Shown: in pieces, positions 34,263-45,296 of the stretch
Layout: each line of letters opens with the position of its first letter
Position numbering within the stretch: the stretch's first letter is position 1
Assembly: GCA_036365145.1 (NCBI GenBank)
Contig: JAEOAD010000982.1
Span: 5,544,001-5,608,000 of the forward strand
Direction of reading: 5' to 3'
DNA from: Orientallactaga sibirica
Lineage: Eukaryota; Chordata; Mammalia; Rodentia; Dipodidae
Length of the DNA: 64,000 nt
Notes under the pieces: generated by a model
Told to the model about the DNA's origin: nothing
The model's input: only the letters and a program-made list of their open reading frames with translations
Database searches by the model: none
Made by a program: the position numbers and the translations under genes

Positions 34263-34768
34263 CCAATGTGTAAATGATCCTTAGACTAATCAAGATTAAT
34301 CAGACCTATAAAGTCCCTTCTGTCTTATAAGGTAACCTAACTCATAGGCTCCAGAGTTCAGCATTTGAGCATCTTCAGGGACTATTATTCTGCCCATAAA
34401 AGATGGTGAAGAGAAGCAAATTGGGGCACAGAGACTAAAACACATGCATTTCCTCTTTCCCCTTGCTTTCTTGAAGCTGGGACATGGAAATGGCTCAGTC
34501 ACAACTGGTGCTTTTAGGTAAAACCATGGTGTGTGTCAATAAAAGCAGAATGCAGTCATAGAATGTGTTGGTCCTTCACAAAAAAAGAGGCAACAAGGAA
34601 GAAAATATCCCTGCTCCCATCCCAGTCTTGACTCGGACATTTGGAAATCATTACTTACAGCATGTCAGCAGCCAGCTTGTTACCATGAAGGAAAAACCAA
34701 AAGTATTAGAGATAGCAACCCTATATCATTTGGTCACCAAGCTCACTGTTTCTAAAACCACCACCTCT
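34263..34768. other. Unique sequence, nothing recognised
   Basis: No repeat or gene recognised. Confidence 0.4.
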
Positions 34769-34780
34769 GGAATCATTATT

Positions 34781-34937
34781 GTTTGATTTTTTTTTTTTTG
34801 AGATAGGGTCTCACTCTAGTCCAGGCTGACATGGAGCTCACTCTGCAGTTCCAGACTGGCCTCAAACTGATGGTGGTCCTCCTACCTCTGCCTACAGAGT
34901 ACTGGGATTAAAGGTATGCACCACTACACCCAGCTCA
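34781..34937 (-). mobile_element. B1 SINE
   Basis: Antisense B1 (ttgagatagggtctcactctagtcc to gtatgcaccactacacccagc). The 11-bp target duplication gaatcattatt is at 34770-34780 and 34938-34948. Confidence 0.96.
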
Positions 34938-35149
34938 GAATCATTATTCTTATGTTTTGAAATTAGGCATGTAAACCAGAATCTTTGAGTACTGAATCAA
35001 AATCAGATGTTACAGATCTTCTTCCAGTGAACCTTGTTCATAGGATTGGTGTCTTCCCCCAGAGTGTTAGAAAGAAGTATATTTTAACCCTGCCCACCAA
35101 GAAGGCAGACCTGAATTCTTAAATAAAATCTATTTTTATTTATGCAAAT

Positions 35150-35330
35150 GAGGGAGTCTGGCATTAGATCACAATAAACTCCTGACTACCCCCACAATGC
35201 ATGTCCCACATTCCCTATTGATGAGGGTCCCTTTGGAAGGGGGAGGACAGGGAGGAGGATAACGGAGTCACCAATATGAATGTAAAATTAAAATAATATA
35301 AATAAATAAATAAATTACAAAAAAGAATGA
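35150..35330 (+). mobile_element. LINE-1 3' UTR terminus
   Basis: cccccacaatgcatgtcccacattcc...gatgagggtccctttggaagggggaggacagggaggagg...ataatataaataaataaataa is nearly the same as 19442-19560, so both come from one recent LINE-1 subfamily. Confidence 0.85.
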
Positions 35331-35332
35331 TT

Positions 35333-35525
35333 TCTAAATTTATTTACTTGAAGAGGGAAAGAGACGGAGGCGGATACAAAGAAAGGGTGTGCTGAGGCCT
35401 CTAGCCACTGTAAACGAACTCCATCACCTTGTGCATCTGGCTTTACATGGGTACTAAGGAATTGAACTCCAGTCTTTAGAATTTGCAGGCAAGTGCCTTA
35501 ACCACTGAGTCACCTCTCCAGCCCT
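35333..35525 (-). mobile_element. DIP-type SINE, subtype B
   Basis: Antisense copy: aaatttatttacttgaagaggg, ggcctctagccactgtaaacg, ccactgagtcacctctccagccc. Confidence 0.93.
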
Positions 35526-35554
35526 CTAATGTTTATTTTAAAAAATGACAAGCA

Positions 35555-35738
35555 AGGCTGGAGAGATGGCTTAGTGATTAAGGCGCTTGTCTACAAAGCC
35601 CAAGGAACAATGTTCGACTTTCCAGATGCCATGTAAGCCAGATGCACAAAGGTAAGGCAAGCACAAGGTCGTACATGTCCACTAGGCGATGCAAGCATCT
35701 GGAGTTCGATTGCAGTGGCTGAGGCCCTGAAGTGCCAA

Positions 35739-35774
<36 letters not shown>

Positions 35775-35785
35775 AATTAATTAAG
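35555..35785 (+). mobile_element. DIP-type SINE, subtype C
   Basis: Complete copy with module gcacaaggtcgtacatgtccactaggcgatgcaagcatctgg; the motif ccactaggcgatgc is at 35689-35702. A (CT)n tract fills 35741-35769. The target duplication aaatgacaagca (35543-35554) versus aaatggcaagca (35786-35797) differs by one base. Confidence 0.96.
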
Positions 35786-35819
35786 AAATGGCAAGCACCC
35801 TGTTCTGGTCATCTTGGGG

Positions 35820-35820
<1 letters not shown>

Positions 35821-35861
<41 letters not shown>
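35821..35861. repeat. (TG)20 microsatellite
   Basis: Pure TG run at the CA-tail position of the antisense B4 SINE that follows. Confidence 0.98.
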
Positions 35862-35864
<3 letters not shown>

Positions 35865-36050
35865 GCAAGTACTCATGCTCTGTGCACATAGTGTGGAAGT
35901 CCCATAGTCCTCCTGTCTCTGCCCTCCTCAGCATGGGTGCAGGTATGCATGGTCATGCCTAGCTTTTTTATGTGGGTACTGGGGATCAAATTCAAGTCTT
36001 CATGCTTGCACAGCAAGTGCTCCTCCTCAGTGAGCCATCACCCCAGCCCC
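35862..36050 (-). mobile_element. B4-type SINE, shortened
   Basis: gtgtggaagtcccatagtcctcctg, tatgtgggtactggggatcaaattc and gcaagtgctcctcctcagtgagccatcaccccagcccc. The middle is reduced. Confidence 0.82.
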
Positions 36051-36079
36051 TTGACTTTTTTTTAAAAAGTCATTTAAAG

Positions 36080-36217
36080 CACTTGCCTTTAATCCCAGCA
36101 CTCAGGAGGCAGAGGTAGGAGGATCACCATGAGTTTGAGGTCACCCTGAGACTACATAGTTAATTCCAGGTCAGCCTGGACCATAGTGAGACCCTACCCT
36201 GAAAAACAAAACAAAAC
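36080..36217 (+). mobile_element. B1 SINE, 5'-truncated
   Basis: Starts at gcacttgcctttaatccc, missing the first bases of B1, and ends with (CAAAA)n. A perfect 16-bp target duplication, aaaaagtcatttaaag, is at 36064-36079 and 36218-36233. Confidence 0.95.
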
Positions 36218-36557
36218 AAAAAGTCATTTAAAGAACCTAGTATGTTTGCAAAGGTTTTAACATACACTGCTCCTCTCTTAGTTCCTGGATTCTTTCCACA
36301 GATTGTTTTTGTGAATTTATAGTGAATTACACAATCTTGAAAGACTCACCTGTTCTGTGGGGACCACTGAGGGGCTTTGCATATTGCTTGGGAAATTGCT
36401 GAGTAGACAGAAAACATCCTTGTCATATAACTTAGTAATTGCAGTGATTTCATAGCCCTGTTTTGCTAATGGTAGAAGGCTTGGAGTTATGAGGTCTAGT
36501 ACCTGTGTCAGGGAGGCACACAAACACCCCTGTATCATTTTCAGCAAAATCTATCTA

Positions 36558-36613
36558 TTTTTCTTTCTTTCTTTCTTTCTTTCTCTCTTTCTTTCTTTCT
36601 TTCTTTCTTTCTT
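36558..36613. repeat. (TTTC)n microsatellite
   Basis: TTTC units with one CTCT interruption; long pyrimidine tract. Confidence 0.98.
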
Positions 36614-36901
36614 ATTTTGGTCTTTAGTTGTCTACTTGTATGAACTGTCAAAAGTGACTTGCAACACTGAGTTGTCACATCGACCCAGCAACTTAAAAAT
36701 GCACCCCTCCTGTATCTCAACCTGACCTGCAGGTTATCCTCAAGGGGGTGAGGAAAAGAGATCAGAAAAGCCATCGACATGGTCAATACTGCAAGAGCTT
36801 CAGTTTGTACAATCCATTTAAAACAGCATCACTGTACTGAAAGGTAAATTTCTCGAGATAACTCATAATGTCTTTTAATATTATCATGTCTTTAGAATAA
36901 A

Positions 36902-37066
36902 TTTCAGTTAGGCATGGTAGTGCATACCTTTAATCCCAGAACTCAGGAGACAGAGGTAAGAGGACTACTGTGAGTTTGAGGTCAACCTGGGGCTACAGAG
37001 TGAGTTCCAGGTCAGCCTGGAATAGAGTGACACCCTACCTTGAAAAAGCAAAAAAAAAAAAAAAAA
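36902..37066 (+). mobile_element. B1 SINE
   Basis: ttaggcatggtagtgcatacc to gtgacaccctaccttg and an A-tail, flanked by agaataaa repeats at 36894-36901 and 37067-37074. Confidence 0.94.
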
Positions 37067-37275
37067 AGAATAAAACAAAAATAATTTCACACAGGATAAG
37101 TTGCTTTCATCTGCTCTATCATGCTCCAACTAACGAAGTTTGGTTTTTGCCTCTGGAGTTGTAAATAGAATAGAAATTTAAAATAGGAATTCATAGCTTC
37201 TAAATAAATGAATGAATGAACAAATATGTGAAAGGGAAATGGTTGTCTAGAGTCTGTATGAAAAGTACACTTGAA

Positions 37276-37422
37276 TGCCAGGCATGGTGGCGCACGCCTT
37301 TAGTCCCAGCACTCGGGAGGCAGAGGTAGGAGGATCGCCATGAGTTCAAGGCCACCCTGAGAATACAGTGAATTCCAGGTCAGCCTGGGCTAGAGTGAGA
37401 CCCTACCTCTAAAAAAAAAAAA
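37276..37422 (+). mobile_element. B1 SINE, young
   Basis: Near-consensus, with CpGs retained (tggcgcacgcc, actcggg, gatcgcc). Flanking 15-bp repeats at 37261-37275 and 37423-37437 differ at two bases. Confidence 0.96.
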
Positions 37423-37437
37423 AAAAGTGCCCTTGAA

Positions 37438-39975
37438 ATGATTGTGTGTATGTGAGCACATATGTGGCTCATAGCTCTAAGTCTGTAGAATGATTTCTGT
37501 TCTGAACAGTGCCATTTCACTGATGTTCTCCACCAAGCCCACTATACTAGATGGCATGGCCAACTTTTACTGTTGAGTGTCCCCCAGAACCAACACTGAA
37601 AGTAACTGGGGAGTTATGCTGTCCCACTGTATTCCCCAGACACGAAAAGTAGATCAAAAATCATTTAAGCTCTGGGCCTGTCTAGCAGATGTATCTGTAA
37701 TGTGTTACTTAGTGCTTTCCCCTGAAGGGCTTGATCTGTAAATGGCCAGGTGGCCCTGGAAGTAAGAGGGAAGCCTAACACAAGTCTCATTGTTGGACAA
37801 AGAGCCATGACACAGATTTCTCTGGTGTTTATGCTGCCCCAGGAAAATCCCTAATGGCTCTTTCTTAGCTTCCCTGCCTTGCAAAGCCAGGGGGCTGCAG
37901 GCACAGGGAATCTCAGGATCCTGGCCGCAGCATGATAATGGGTGGATGCCAAGTTGCTGAGAACAGACGAGGATTTCTTATTATAAGAATTTGTAACTGT
38001 TTTACATTTACTTTATCTCTCTATGCTTCTATGGAACTACAAACAGACAACAGAACAGCCTCAAGATTTATGTTTAAATTTAGGAGTATGCAATACTGAG
38101 TTTGTAAGAAAATTTCTAAAATTAAGATTTATGTTTAAATTTAAAAGTACTCGATACTGAGTTTATAAGAAAATTTCTTAAATTTCTAATAATGCTCGAA
38201 TCTGCTTTCATATTAAAAATGTATTTCAGGAAAGTGATAAGAAACAAAGTTCCAAAATCAATAAATGAGAAAAATCTATATGTTTACTCTGGGTAAAATA
38301 GTATAAGTAAAATTTTGTCTACTCTTTTATTTTAAAAAGTTATTTCAAAAAGCCTTTTGAGAAAAAAAAACTTAAATGGTCACATTAAAAGTCTTATGGT
38401 AAGGACAATGAAAGCTTTTGTTGGTAGTTATGAGATGAACTGACTAAACTAGGGAGGATATTGCTACAGAGTGGCTACATAGATTGTGAAGTAAAAGTAT
38501 GTAGATGAAGGTATGAGTAAAGTATGTAGATAAAGGTATGAGTAAACTTAAACAGATGGTTAAAGACATGTCATAGAGAAATCCACTGTATACAAGCAAT
38601 GTTAATATAGTTTCTCTAAGCTTCATATAACAGTCATGACTATTTCTTTAGTTAAGCCTTAAAATTGTTCAATGGTAAAAGGTACTTATTTTAAAAAAAT
38701 TATTGCCTCTAATGTATGTTAAAATCGGGCTTGCTTAACCCAACAATAACCAAATTTTATTTTATTCTTAAGCTATGTATAATTAGTCTCAGTCAAGGTT
38801 TCACTTAATTAATCGTCTCATTTCTGGTATCTTAAGTTCATTGTATATAAAGATATTGATACTTAAGACATGTTTCCTGCCCTAGAAAAATAATTTTAAA
38901 TTGCTGTTCTGCCTCCAGTTTGGGGGAAATTGGTACTTGCATTGGTATACAGAGTAGCCAAATTTTTAAACACAGATACTAAGTTTTTATACTTTCATGT
39001 CTTTTCCTGGCATACTATTTCTAGATTAAATCAATTGGCTTAAAGTTATTGATAAAATAATTGGTTAAATGTTTTCAGGACTATTAAAATGTACTGCCTA
39101 TACTTATAACTGACAGATACTAAAAAGATAAAATGTGTATGCTTTCTATGTTCCAAATATAGCTTACACTGTCACCTGACAAATAAACTTAACTATTAAT
39201 CAGAGTGATTTTAAACTATTGTGTCATTCTCTAATCAGATCTGCTTTGCTAACCAGATTATGTTCTACACATTTTTAACTAATGTTTTGCTATGTACAGT
39301 CTCTCTGAATGATTAATAACCATATGTAGAAGCCAAAATCAATTGGAAACATTGGAGTTAAAAGGATAACCAATATTTTGGCTCCTGCTCCCAGATCAGA
39401 AGGCCACAGGAGATTATGGGACATTTGCTAACTTCTAGCTTCTGGTAAGTTACCTATCTTCTTGATCAGAGAGGATATGAAGACCCAGAGATGAATTCCA
39501 AGTCAGTGTATCTGCAACAGGAGAGTCACATCAGAGGGAAACCCTCCAGGCTTCCCAAAAGAGGGAGAACCACTTGGTCAGCATGGCCTTGACTTATCCT
39601 AGCAGATGACAATGCTCAGACTCATAGAACCCCTCACAGGTCTCTAAAAGTCTCTCCTACAATGCCATTACTGACCTCCAAAATATTCAGCTAATTCTGG
39701 CAGCCTACATGGTCTTAATCACCCAGTAAGAAAAATATAACTACACTATAAACAAAGATTCAGACTAATAGACTCCCTATCTGATGCTGACTTACAATAC
39801 TAAACTCTAACTACTCATGCCTTCTGCCTCTGCCTGTTCCTGATTAACTTCACCTACCCTGACCCCAGCTCCTCCCACTTACCTTAGCCAGAATCAGAGC
39901 TATTCCTCAGTCCTCCTCCATCCTTAGCCATTACCCTACCTCATCCAGGGATAAATACACCACCACCCCAAGGGG
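37438..39975. other. Long unique AT-rich stretch
   Basis: The longest repeat-poor part of the window. Apart from a 61-bp tandem duplication at 38063 nothing is recognised. Some of the right end (from about 39350) could belong to the ERV-like remnant at 39980, which has the same C/A-rich, G-poor composition from about 39500 on. Confidence 0.45.
38063..38185. repeat. 61-bp tandem duplication
   Basis: Two adjacent copies starting aagatttatgtttaaattta at 38063 and 38124, differing at several bases. Too short and AT-rich to suggest a function. Confidence 0.9.
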
Positions 39976-39979
39976 CGCT

Positions 39980-40522
39980 GTCAAACTTAAACTCTCTCAT
40001 GATCCTACTCTTCCCCTGATATCAAAATGTTCCTCTTGAATACACTGATGCCCCTTCTGCCTCTTCTCTCTTGCCCAAAGCCCTCTATCCCTCGCCTCTT
40101 AGTGCTCATCCCCCCACCCCCCGAGCCTGGCGTTTTGATGTCGTAGCTGTTGACAAGGATAACAAGCTCCTTAATTCTTCCTTATGTCCTCTCATGAGGT
40201 GCACAGAACCCATCTCCCTCGCCTTCTCTATAACAGATGTCAGCAGCGAATGCCCTGAAGCCAGCTCAATACAGGGATGGTACGAAAGAAGTCTGTTTTG
40301 TTCAGGACCAAGTCATAACAGCATGCTACACTGGCACTGACGGAGGGTACTCACTATGGACCTCATCAATCTGCCACTTCTAGCCACCATGGAATTGCCT
40401 CATCACCTGCCCTGAAAGAAGACCCATCGACTGCATTATCCAGCCTCTGCAAGAACTCATCGCCTCTACAGTCAGCATGAAGAAATTAACCTTCATCTCT
40501 TATTATTAACAAAAGGCTGGAA
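39980..40522 (+). mobile_element. ERV-like internal remnant, env-position, broken
   Basis: Sits directly upstream of an LTR-like end and a polypurine-like tract (acaaaaggctggaa, 40509-40522), where env would lie in a provirus. An ATG at 40027 starts a leader rich in leucine and proline, resembling a signal peptide. The region is broken by several stops and frame changes, and no RT, protease or clear env domain can be identified. The assignment rests mainly on position and composition. Confidence 0.4.
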
Positions 40523-40885
40523 TGTTAGGTTGTACAGGTTCCAAAATGGAGTCACCAAGTACAGCAGGATGGTGACAGAGACATAAGGAAGTGGATTATC
40601 CACATTCCTCAAGAAACCACACAGCTATTATCCCCTCTTGCCTGCAATGCCCCCAGATCATGGTTTCCTGCCCCCCTTGTTTTGTAAATCACCTGGACAC
40701 TGTTTGGATGTCACACCCTGGCTATGTTAGAACGCCCCTAAAGGAGCCTTTCTTGTCCAGCTCTTCCCTTCCTCACCTTCCTCCAACTGACCCTATAAAG
40801 CCCACTACCTGAGGAACTCCTCTCTTGTGAGCCAGCCCTGGCAGCTTATGCTCTTCCTGAATAAAGGCTTTCATCTTTGCCTTGA
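40523..40885 (+). mobile_element. ERV LTR (3' LTR or solo), class I-like
   Basis: Begins TGTTAGGTTG straight after a purine tract. It has a TATA-like ctataaagc at about 40792-40800 and a polyadenylation signal aataaag near 40860, about 65 bp apart, as in gammaretrovirus-like LTRs. The 3' boundary is uncertain. No matching 5' LTR is in the window. Confidence 0.6.
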
Positions 40886-40963
40886 AAGAAAATGATACAG
40901 ATGGAGAAGAGGGTCAAGGATTAAAATGGGTATAGTAGGGATGGCTATAAAAAGGTATGCATC

Positions 40964-41280
40964 GGGAGACTGGAGAGATGGTTCAGTGGGTAAAGTGCTT
41001 GTTTTGCAAGCATGAGGACCTGAATTCTATCATTAGAACCCACAGAACCCACATAAAAATCTCGAGCATTATGGTGCAAGCCTATAATCCCAGAATGAGG
41101 ACATGGAGACAGGGGGATCCCTAGGGCTTGCTGGTCAGCCAGGCTAGTGAGAGACCCTGTCTCAAAACAAAAAAGTGGGTGGTTCCTGAGGAATGACACT
41201 CAGAGTTTTCCTCTGGCCTTCACAGAACCACACACATACTCATACATGTGCACCTGTATACACACACAAATACAGAGATC
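40964..41280 (+). mobile_element. B4-type composite SINE
   Basis: gggagactggagagatggttcagtgggtaaag head, ctataatcccagaatgagg middle, tttcctctggccttcacagaacc tail and CA-rich end. One of the best-preserved B4 copies here. Confidence 0.88.
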
Positions 41281-41320
41281 GCGCATTCAGGTATGTTATT
41301 ATTAAGAAAGAAAGGTATCT

Positions 41321-41558
41321 GGACGTGAGGGTGATCTGGCTGAGACATCTGATAGTCCATTGATGCCAGGGTTGATTCGGCTGATCTGGCTGGCTAGGCA
41401 GGTGTCCCCTTCCTCCCTCACCACTCCATGTGTATCCCTCCCAAAGCTGCGTGCTTGGTGGAAGAGGAAAACCTTCCCCAAATAGAGGCGGACGGGTCTT
41501 CTGTCAAGAGTACACGAGTAGTTGCGCTCCTCTGCTAGAACCTCCAAACAAGCTCTCG
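41321..41558 (+). pseudogene. Rn7sk: 7SK snRNA retropseudogene, 3'-truncated and tailless
   Basis: About 238 bp closely follow the first two-thirds of 7SK RNA: ggacgtgagggtgatctggctg, gccagggttgattcggctgatctggctggctagg, cccttcctccctcac and ctgctagaacctccaaacaagctctc. 7SK RNA normally holds P-TEFb inactive with HEXIM. The 3' third, with the LARP7-binding end and U-tract, is missing. Perfect 16-bp direct repeats agaaagaaaggtatct (41305-41320 and 41559-41574) show it is a retroinsertion, yet no A-tail separates it from the right repeat. 7SK promoters lie upstream of the RNA, so this copy should be silent. Confidence 0.95.
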
Positions 41559-41574
41559 AGAAAGAAAGGTATCT

Positions 41575-42380
41575 GTTAGCAATCTGAAGGGTAACTAGCA
41601 ATCTCTCTCAAGCTAAGTGTCAAAAAATCACTGAAAACCCAGCTGCTTGTCATTTCAACTTAATTTTTACTGTAAATCTGGATATGTTATTCAAATCCCT
41701 GAAAGCTAACTTTTCAGTCCCTTCAAACAATTATGGATTATCCAGAAGATGAATAACTTGGATCATGTATCAATTTTTTCTTCTTTTCTGTGCTGACATT
41801 TGAGTTTCCCAATAGTTCATTAGAGTGTCTGTGATTTTGATCTCCAGCTACAGACATTCTGCCCAAGTTCCAAGCATTGCACATTGATCTAAGCCAACGT
41901 GCATAGGAAAAATTGGCCACGACCTCTCTGTCCATACTGACACAGATCCCTCCTAGCACTTACTAAAATACAAAAGGGCAGGGGTCAAGCCTCCCTGCCC
42001 TCTGGAAATTGAGTTTTCTGGGATGACCCTGTCCATGGTAAATGATAAAATGATGAAGGGATTTTGCAAATTGTCTCTCTGCAAATCCATGCCCTGTGTC
42101 TCCAACTATATTATCCTACCCAGGCAGGCACACAGTAACATCTTCATATGTTTATCAAAACAAGTATGGTGACACACCAAAGATGGTATGTGAGAGGAAA
42201 TAGTTGTAAAAAGAAAAAGAAATGATTCCTGACAAAATTCCTAAGATATACACTTACCATGCCCAGCGCTAGTGCTAAACATACTGAGTTGTCTAGAACC
42301 ACCAGAAGTAGATCCTTGCTTTAAAAACATTTAAGACTCTAAGTGGCACAAAGAAAACTGACTTGACTCAGGATTGTTTT
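41575..42380. other. Unique sequence, nothing recognised
   Basis: No repeat or gene recognised. Confidence 0.45.
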
Positions 42381-42384
42381 TTAA

Positions 42385-42587
42385 TTAATTTATATGTTTT
42401 AATTTAATTTATTTGAGAGGGAAAGAGAGAGAGGCAGAGAGTGGCCTCCAGCCACGCCACTCCAAACAAACTCCAGATGCATGTGCTCCCTTGTACATCT
42501 GGCTTATGTGGGTAGTGGGGAATTGAACCTGGGTCCTTAGGCCTCTCAAGCAAGCACTTTAACCACTAAGCTATCTCTCCAGCCCAA
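42385..42587 (-). mobile_element. DIP-type SINE, subtype B
   Basis: Antisense copy: aatttatttgagagggaaagag, ccttgtacatctggcttatgtgg, ccactaagctatctctccagccc. Confidence 0.93.
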
Positions 42588-42589
42588 TT

Positions 42590-42962
42590 TATTTTTTGAC
42601 ACTTTCATACATGTATACACCATGCATTTTAACCACACTGCCCCCCATTTACCCTTCTCTTCCCCTTCCACTAAAATCCTTCTTCTTCCCATTAGATTTC
42701 CACCCTATTTCCAATTATTGTTCTTTTATTTGGCCCACTGATTTAAGTTATGGTGATTTGAATAATCATGGGTAGGAGGTCATTCACTGCAGAATAGGCA
42801 ATCGTCCAGTGGCTACATGACTAAAGGACATGACTTCCCTCTCCCAGCCATCATCAGTTTGCATTATTTACTCTGGGAGGTGTGGAATCTCATGGACCTC
42901 CCTCATCTATGATGCAATATTGACAGGTTTGATCATATGCAGGAAACTACATCTGCTGTATG
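42590..42962 (-). mobile_element. LINE-1 3' UTR (antisense), Lx-like
   Basis: ttgacactttcatacatgta, C/T-rich blocks, gatttgaataatcatgggtagg and agctgg-like stretches follow rodent LINE-1 3' UTR order. It shares its start with 1-130 and 60500-60720. Confidence 0.6.
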
Positions 42963-42973
42963 AACTCAGTATT

Positions 42974-43113
42974 GTTTTTCAAGGTAAGGTCTCACTCTAG
43001 CCCAGGATGACCTGAAATTCACAATGTAATCTCAGGATGGTCTCGAACTCATGGTGATCCTCCTACCTCGGCCTCCTGTGCTGGGATAAAGGCACGTGCC
43101 ACCACGCCCTGCT
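42974..43113 (-). mobile_element. B1 SINE
   Basis: Antisense B1 (caaggtaaggtctcactctagccc to acgtgccaccacgccctgc). An imperfect flanking repeat, aactcagtatt / gactcggtatt, is visible. Confidence 0.95.
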
Positions 43114-43365
43114 TGGACTCGGTATTTTTTAATATATGGGTCATTTTGTATAGAATTTAAGAAATGATATTAGTAACAGTAAAATGTGTATAAATTATTC
43201 AGTTACATAATTTTTGTTAATAGAGTTAAAATAAATATGTATTAGAGAGGGGTATAATATATGTATAATACCTTAAATGAAAGAAAAATGTATCATCAGT
43301 TAAGTTCAAGTACATTGATGGATCAAAGTTAAACAAGTCTATTGGAGATGTGTTCTTTCCTTTTT

Positions 43366-43564
43366 AACTATTTATTTATTTATGAGACAGAGAGAAAGAG
43401 AGAGAATGAATATGCATGCACCAGGGCCTCTTGCTACTGCAAATAAACTCCTAAAACATACACCACTTTGTGAATCTTGCTTTACACAGGTGCTAGGGAA
43501 TTCAACCTGGGCTGGTAGGCTTTGTAAGAAAGCACCTTTAACTGCTGAGCCATCCCCTCAGCCC
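43366..43564 (-). mobile_element. DIP-type SINE, subtype B
   Basis: Antisense: atttatttatttatgagacagag, gggcctcttgctactgcaaat, gctgagccatcccctcagccc. Confidence 0.92.
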
Positions 43565-43609
43565 TTCTTCCTTTCTTTCCTTCTTTCTTTCTTTTTATTT
43601 TATTTGTTA

Positions 43610-43722
43610 TTTGTTTCAGAATGGGTCTTATGTATCCCAAGCTGGCCTTGAACTCCAGGTCATCCTTCCTCCACCTCTCTAGTGCTGGGATTATAGAGAT
43701 ACGTCACCACAACTGGCCTTGT
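43610..43722 (-). mobile_element. B1 SINE, diverged
   Basis: gtttcagaatgggtcttatgtatcccaagctggccttgaactcc...tagtgctgggattatagagatacgtcaccacaactgg. Preceded by a TTCC/TTTC-rich tract. Confidence 0.82.
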
Positions 43723-45095
43723 TATGATTTTAATCTGCTATTGTACACTGTGAATCCTGGAGAAAAGGAAGCAATAAAAGGAAATACTTTCCTAAAATGA
43801 TTTCATCATATACTCATTTAGGGAGCACATATTTTCTTCCAATTTGAGGAGGTGGGGCACACTTTGAAATACTTCTAAAGAGGGATATGAGAGAGTATTG
43901 GGGGTGAGTATGATTGCAATATCCTCCGAAATTGTTTTTGAAAACTCTTAAATAAAAATTTTAAAATACAGTATTTCACATTATCCATTTTTTTACTGGG
44001 GGAACTAAAATATAAAATATGCATGACCTCAATATAGGAGAAGCAATGGAAGAAAGGAATATAGAGTGTGAAGTGTAAATGTGTGGAAGGCAATAGAGAG
44101 GGTTCAAAGCACTCAGCTATGGGCAGCCATAGTCAAGAAGTTTCTTGTATTTTCCCAACTCATCCTTGAACCAGGAAGGTTAAGATAAGGATGAGAGGTA
44201 GAGTGTAGGTGCATATTTGTCCCTACCTTCATAATTTTCCAGGACACCAATACCCCAAATCTGTCCATCCTATCAGTTAGGTGAGAGAGAAGTTTTATAC
44301 TAAGAAACTTCAAGATCACAGCAGACACACTGAATCTTAATAAGTGAACTGCTTCTATAACGGGAATAAAAGAAGATGTGACAAAAGATATCCTAAAGAG
44401 ACATCCTGACAAATGGAGCATCTTAGTGACCCTTGAAAGACAGGGACATCAAGACATGAGAACATGCAGCCAAGAGTTCGTGACCCACAGTGAGTGTTTG
44501 CAGATGATCACAATTCCATCATATGAGAAACCACACTGATACCTCTAAAGTCCTTCCCATCCTGGATTTATGAATTTCCTGAATCTTCTCTGCAAAATAA
44601 CACTACAAAGAGCCATTTTCTTGTCTTAGGTAAAGTTTCCAACAAAAGCAAACTGCAATGTGACCAGATCCACAAATTGTCCATGATATGATTTTTCATA
44701 CTATGCCTGGTCCTTGGCACCAAATACTTGGATCCATGCCTAGTTTTTCTTTCAAGTACACCCTGCCTTCTATGAAGTCTTCATCACTGAAGGTGGAGAA
44801 GAGAAGTTAGGTCTATAGGAAGAAGTATCCTGTGATTTGAGCAAGATGTACAGTCAATGCCACAAAATAGCTCAGCTTCTGAGCACCCTACCAACTAAGC
44901 AACAAATGGTTTGGGTCCACCATGGGAAGAAATTGTTTCATGTATTTGTTCACTTGCTTGCCTTTTATTCTGTTATTTTCTCTCTGTTTATTGAGACCAG
45001 GTGTCACTATGCTTCCCAAGCTTGTCTCCAAATCTTGGGCTCAATCAGTCCTCCAACTGGTGTGCATTTTTTTCAGCTACTTTTCAGTTTCCTTC
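43723..45095. other. Mostly unique sequence
   Basis: No gene recognised. 44990-45055 (gagaccaggtgtcactatgcttcccaagcttg) may be a degraded antisense B1. The 102-codon antisense frame (44113-44421) has no features I recognise. Confidence 0.45.
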
Positions 45096-45100
45096 TTCTT

Positions 45101-45296
45101 AAAAAAGTATTTATTTATTCATTTGAGAGAGAAGCAGATAGAGAGAAAGAGAATGAGCACGCCAGCCACTAGTCACTTCAAACGAATTCCTGATGCATGT
45201 GCCACCTTGCACATCTGGCTTTATGTAGGTACCAGGGAATCGAACCACAGCATTTGCAGGCAAGAGATTTAACTGCTGAGCCATCTCTCCAGGCCC
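45101..45296 (-). mobile_element. DIP-type SINE, subtype B
   Basis: Antisense: tatttatttattcatttgagag, ccttgcacatctggctttatg, gctgagccatctctccaggccc. Confidence 0.94.

Noticed and set aside
36558..36613. Polypyrimidine tract of a splice acceptor
   Set aside because: It is a TTTC microsatellite with no exon-like sequence after it.
40071..40340. An intact retroviral envelope gene
   Set aside because: Multiple stops and frame changes and no complete domain; only position suggests env.
41321..41558. A functional 7SK gene
   Set aside because: The 3' third is missing, it has target duplications, and no snRNA-type upstream promoter elements are visible.
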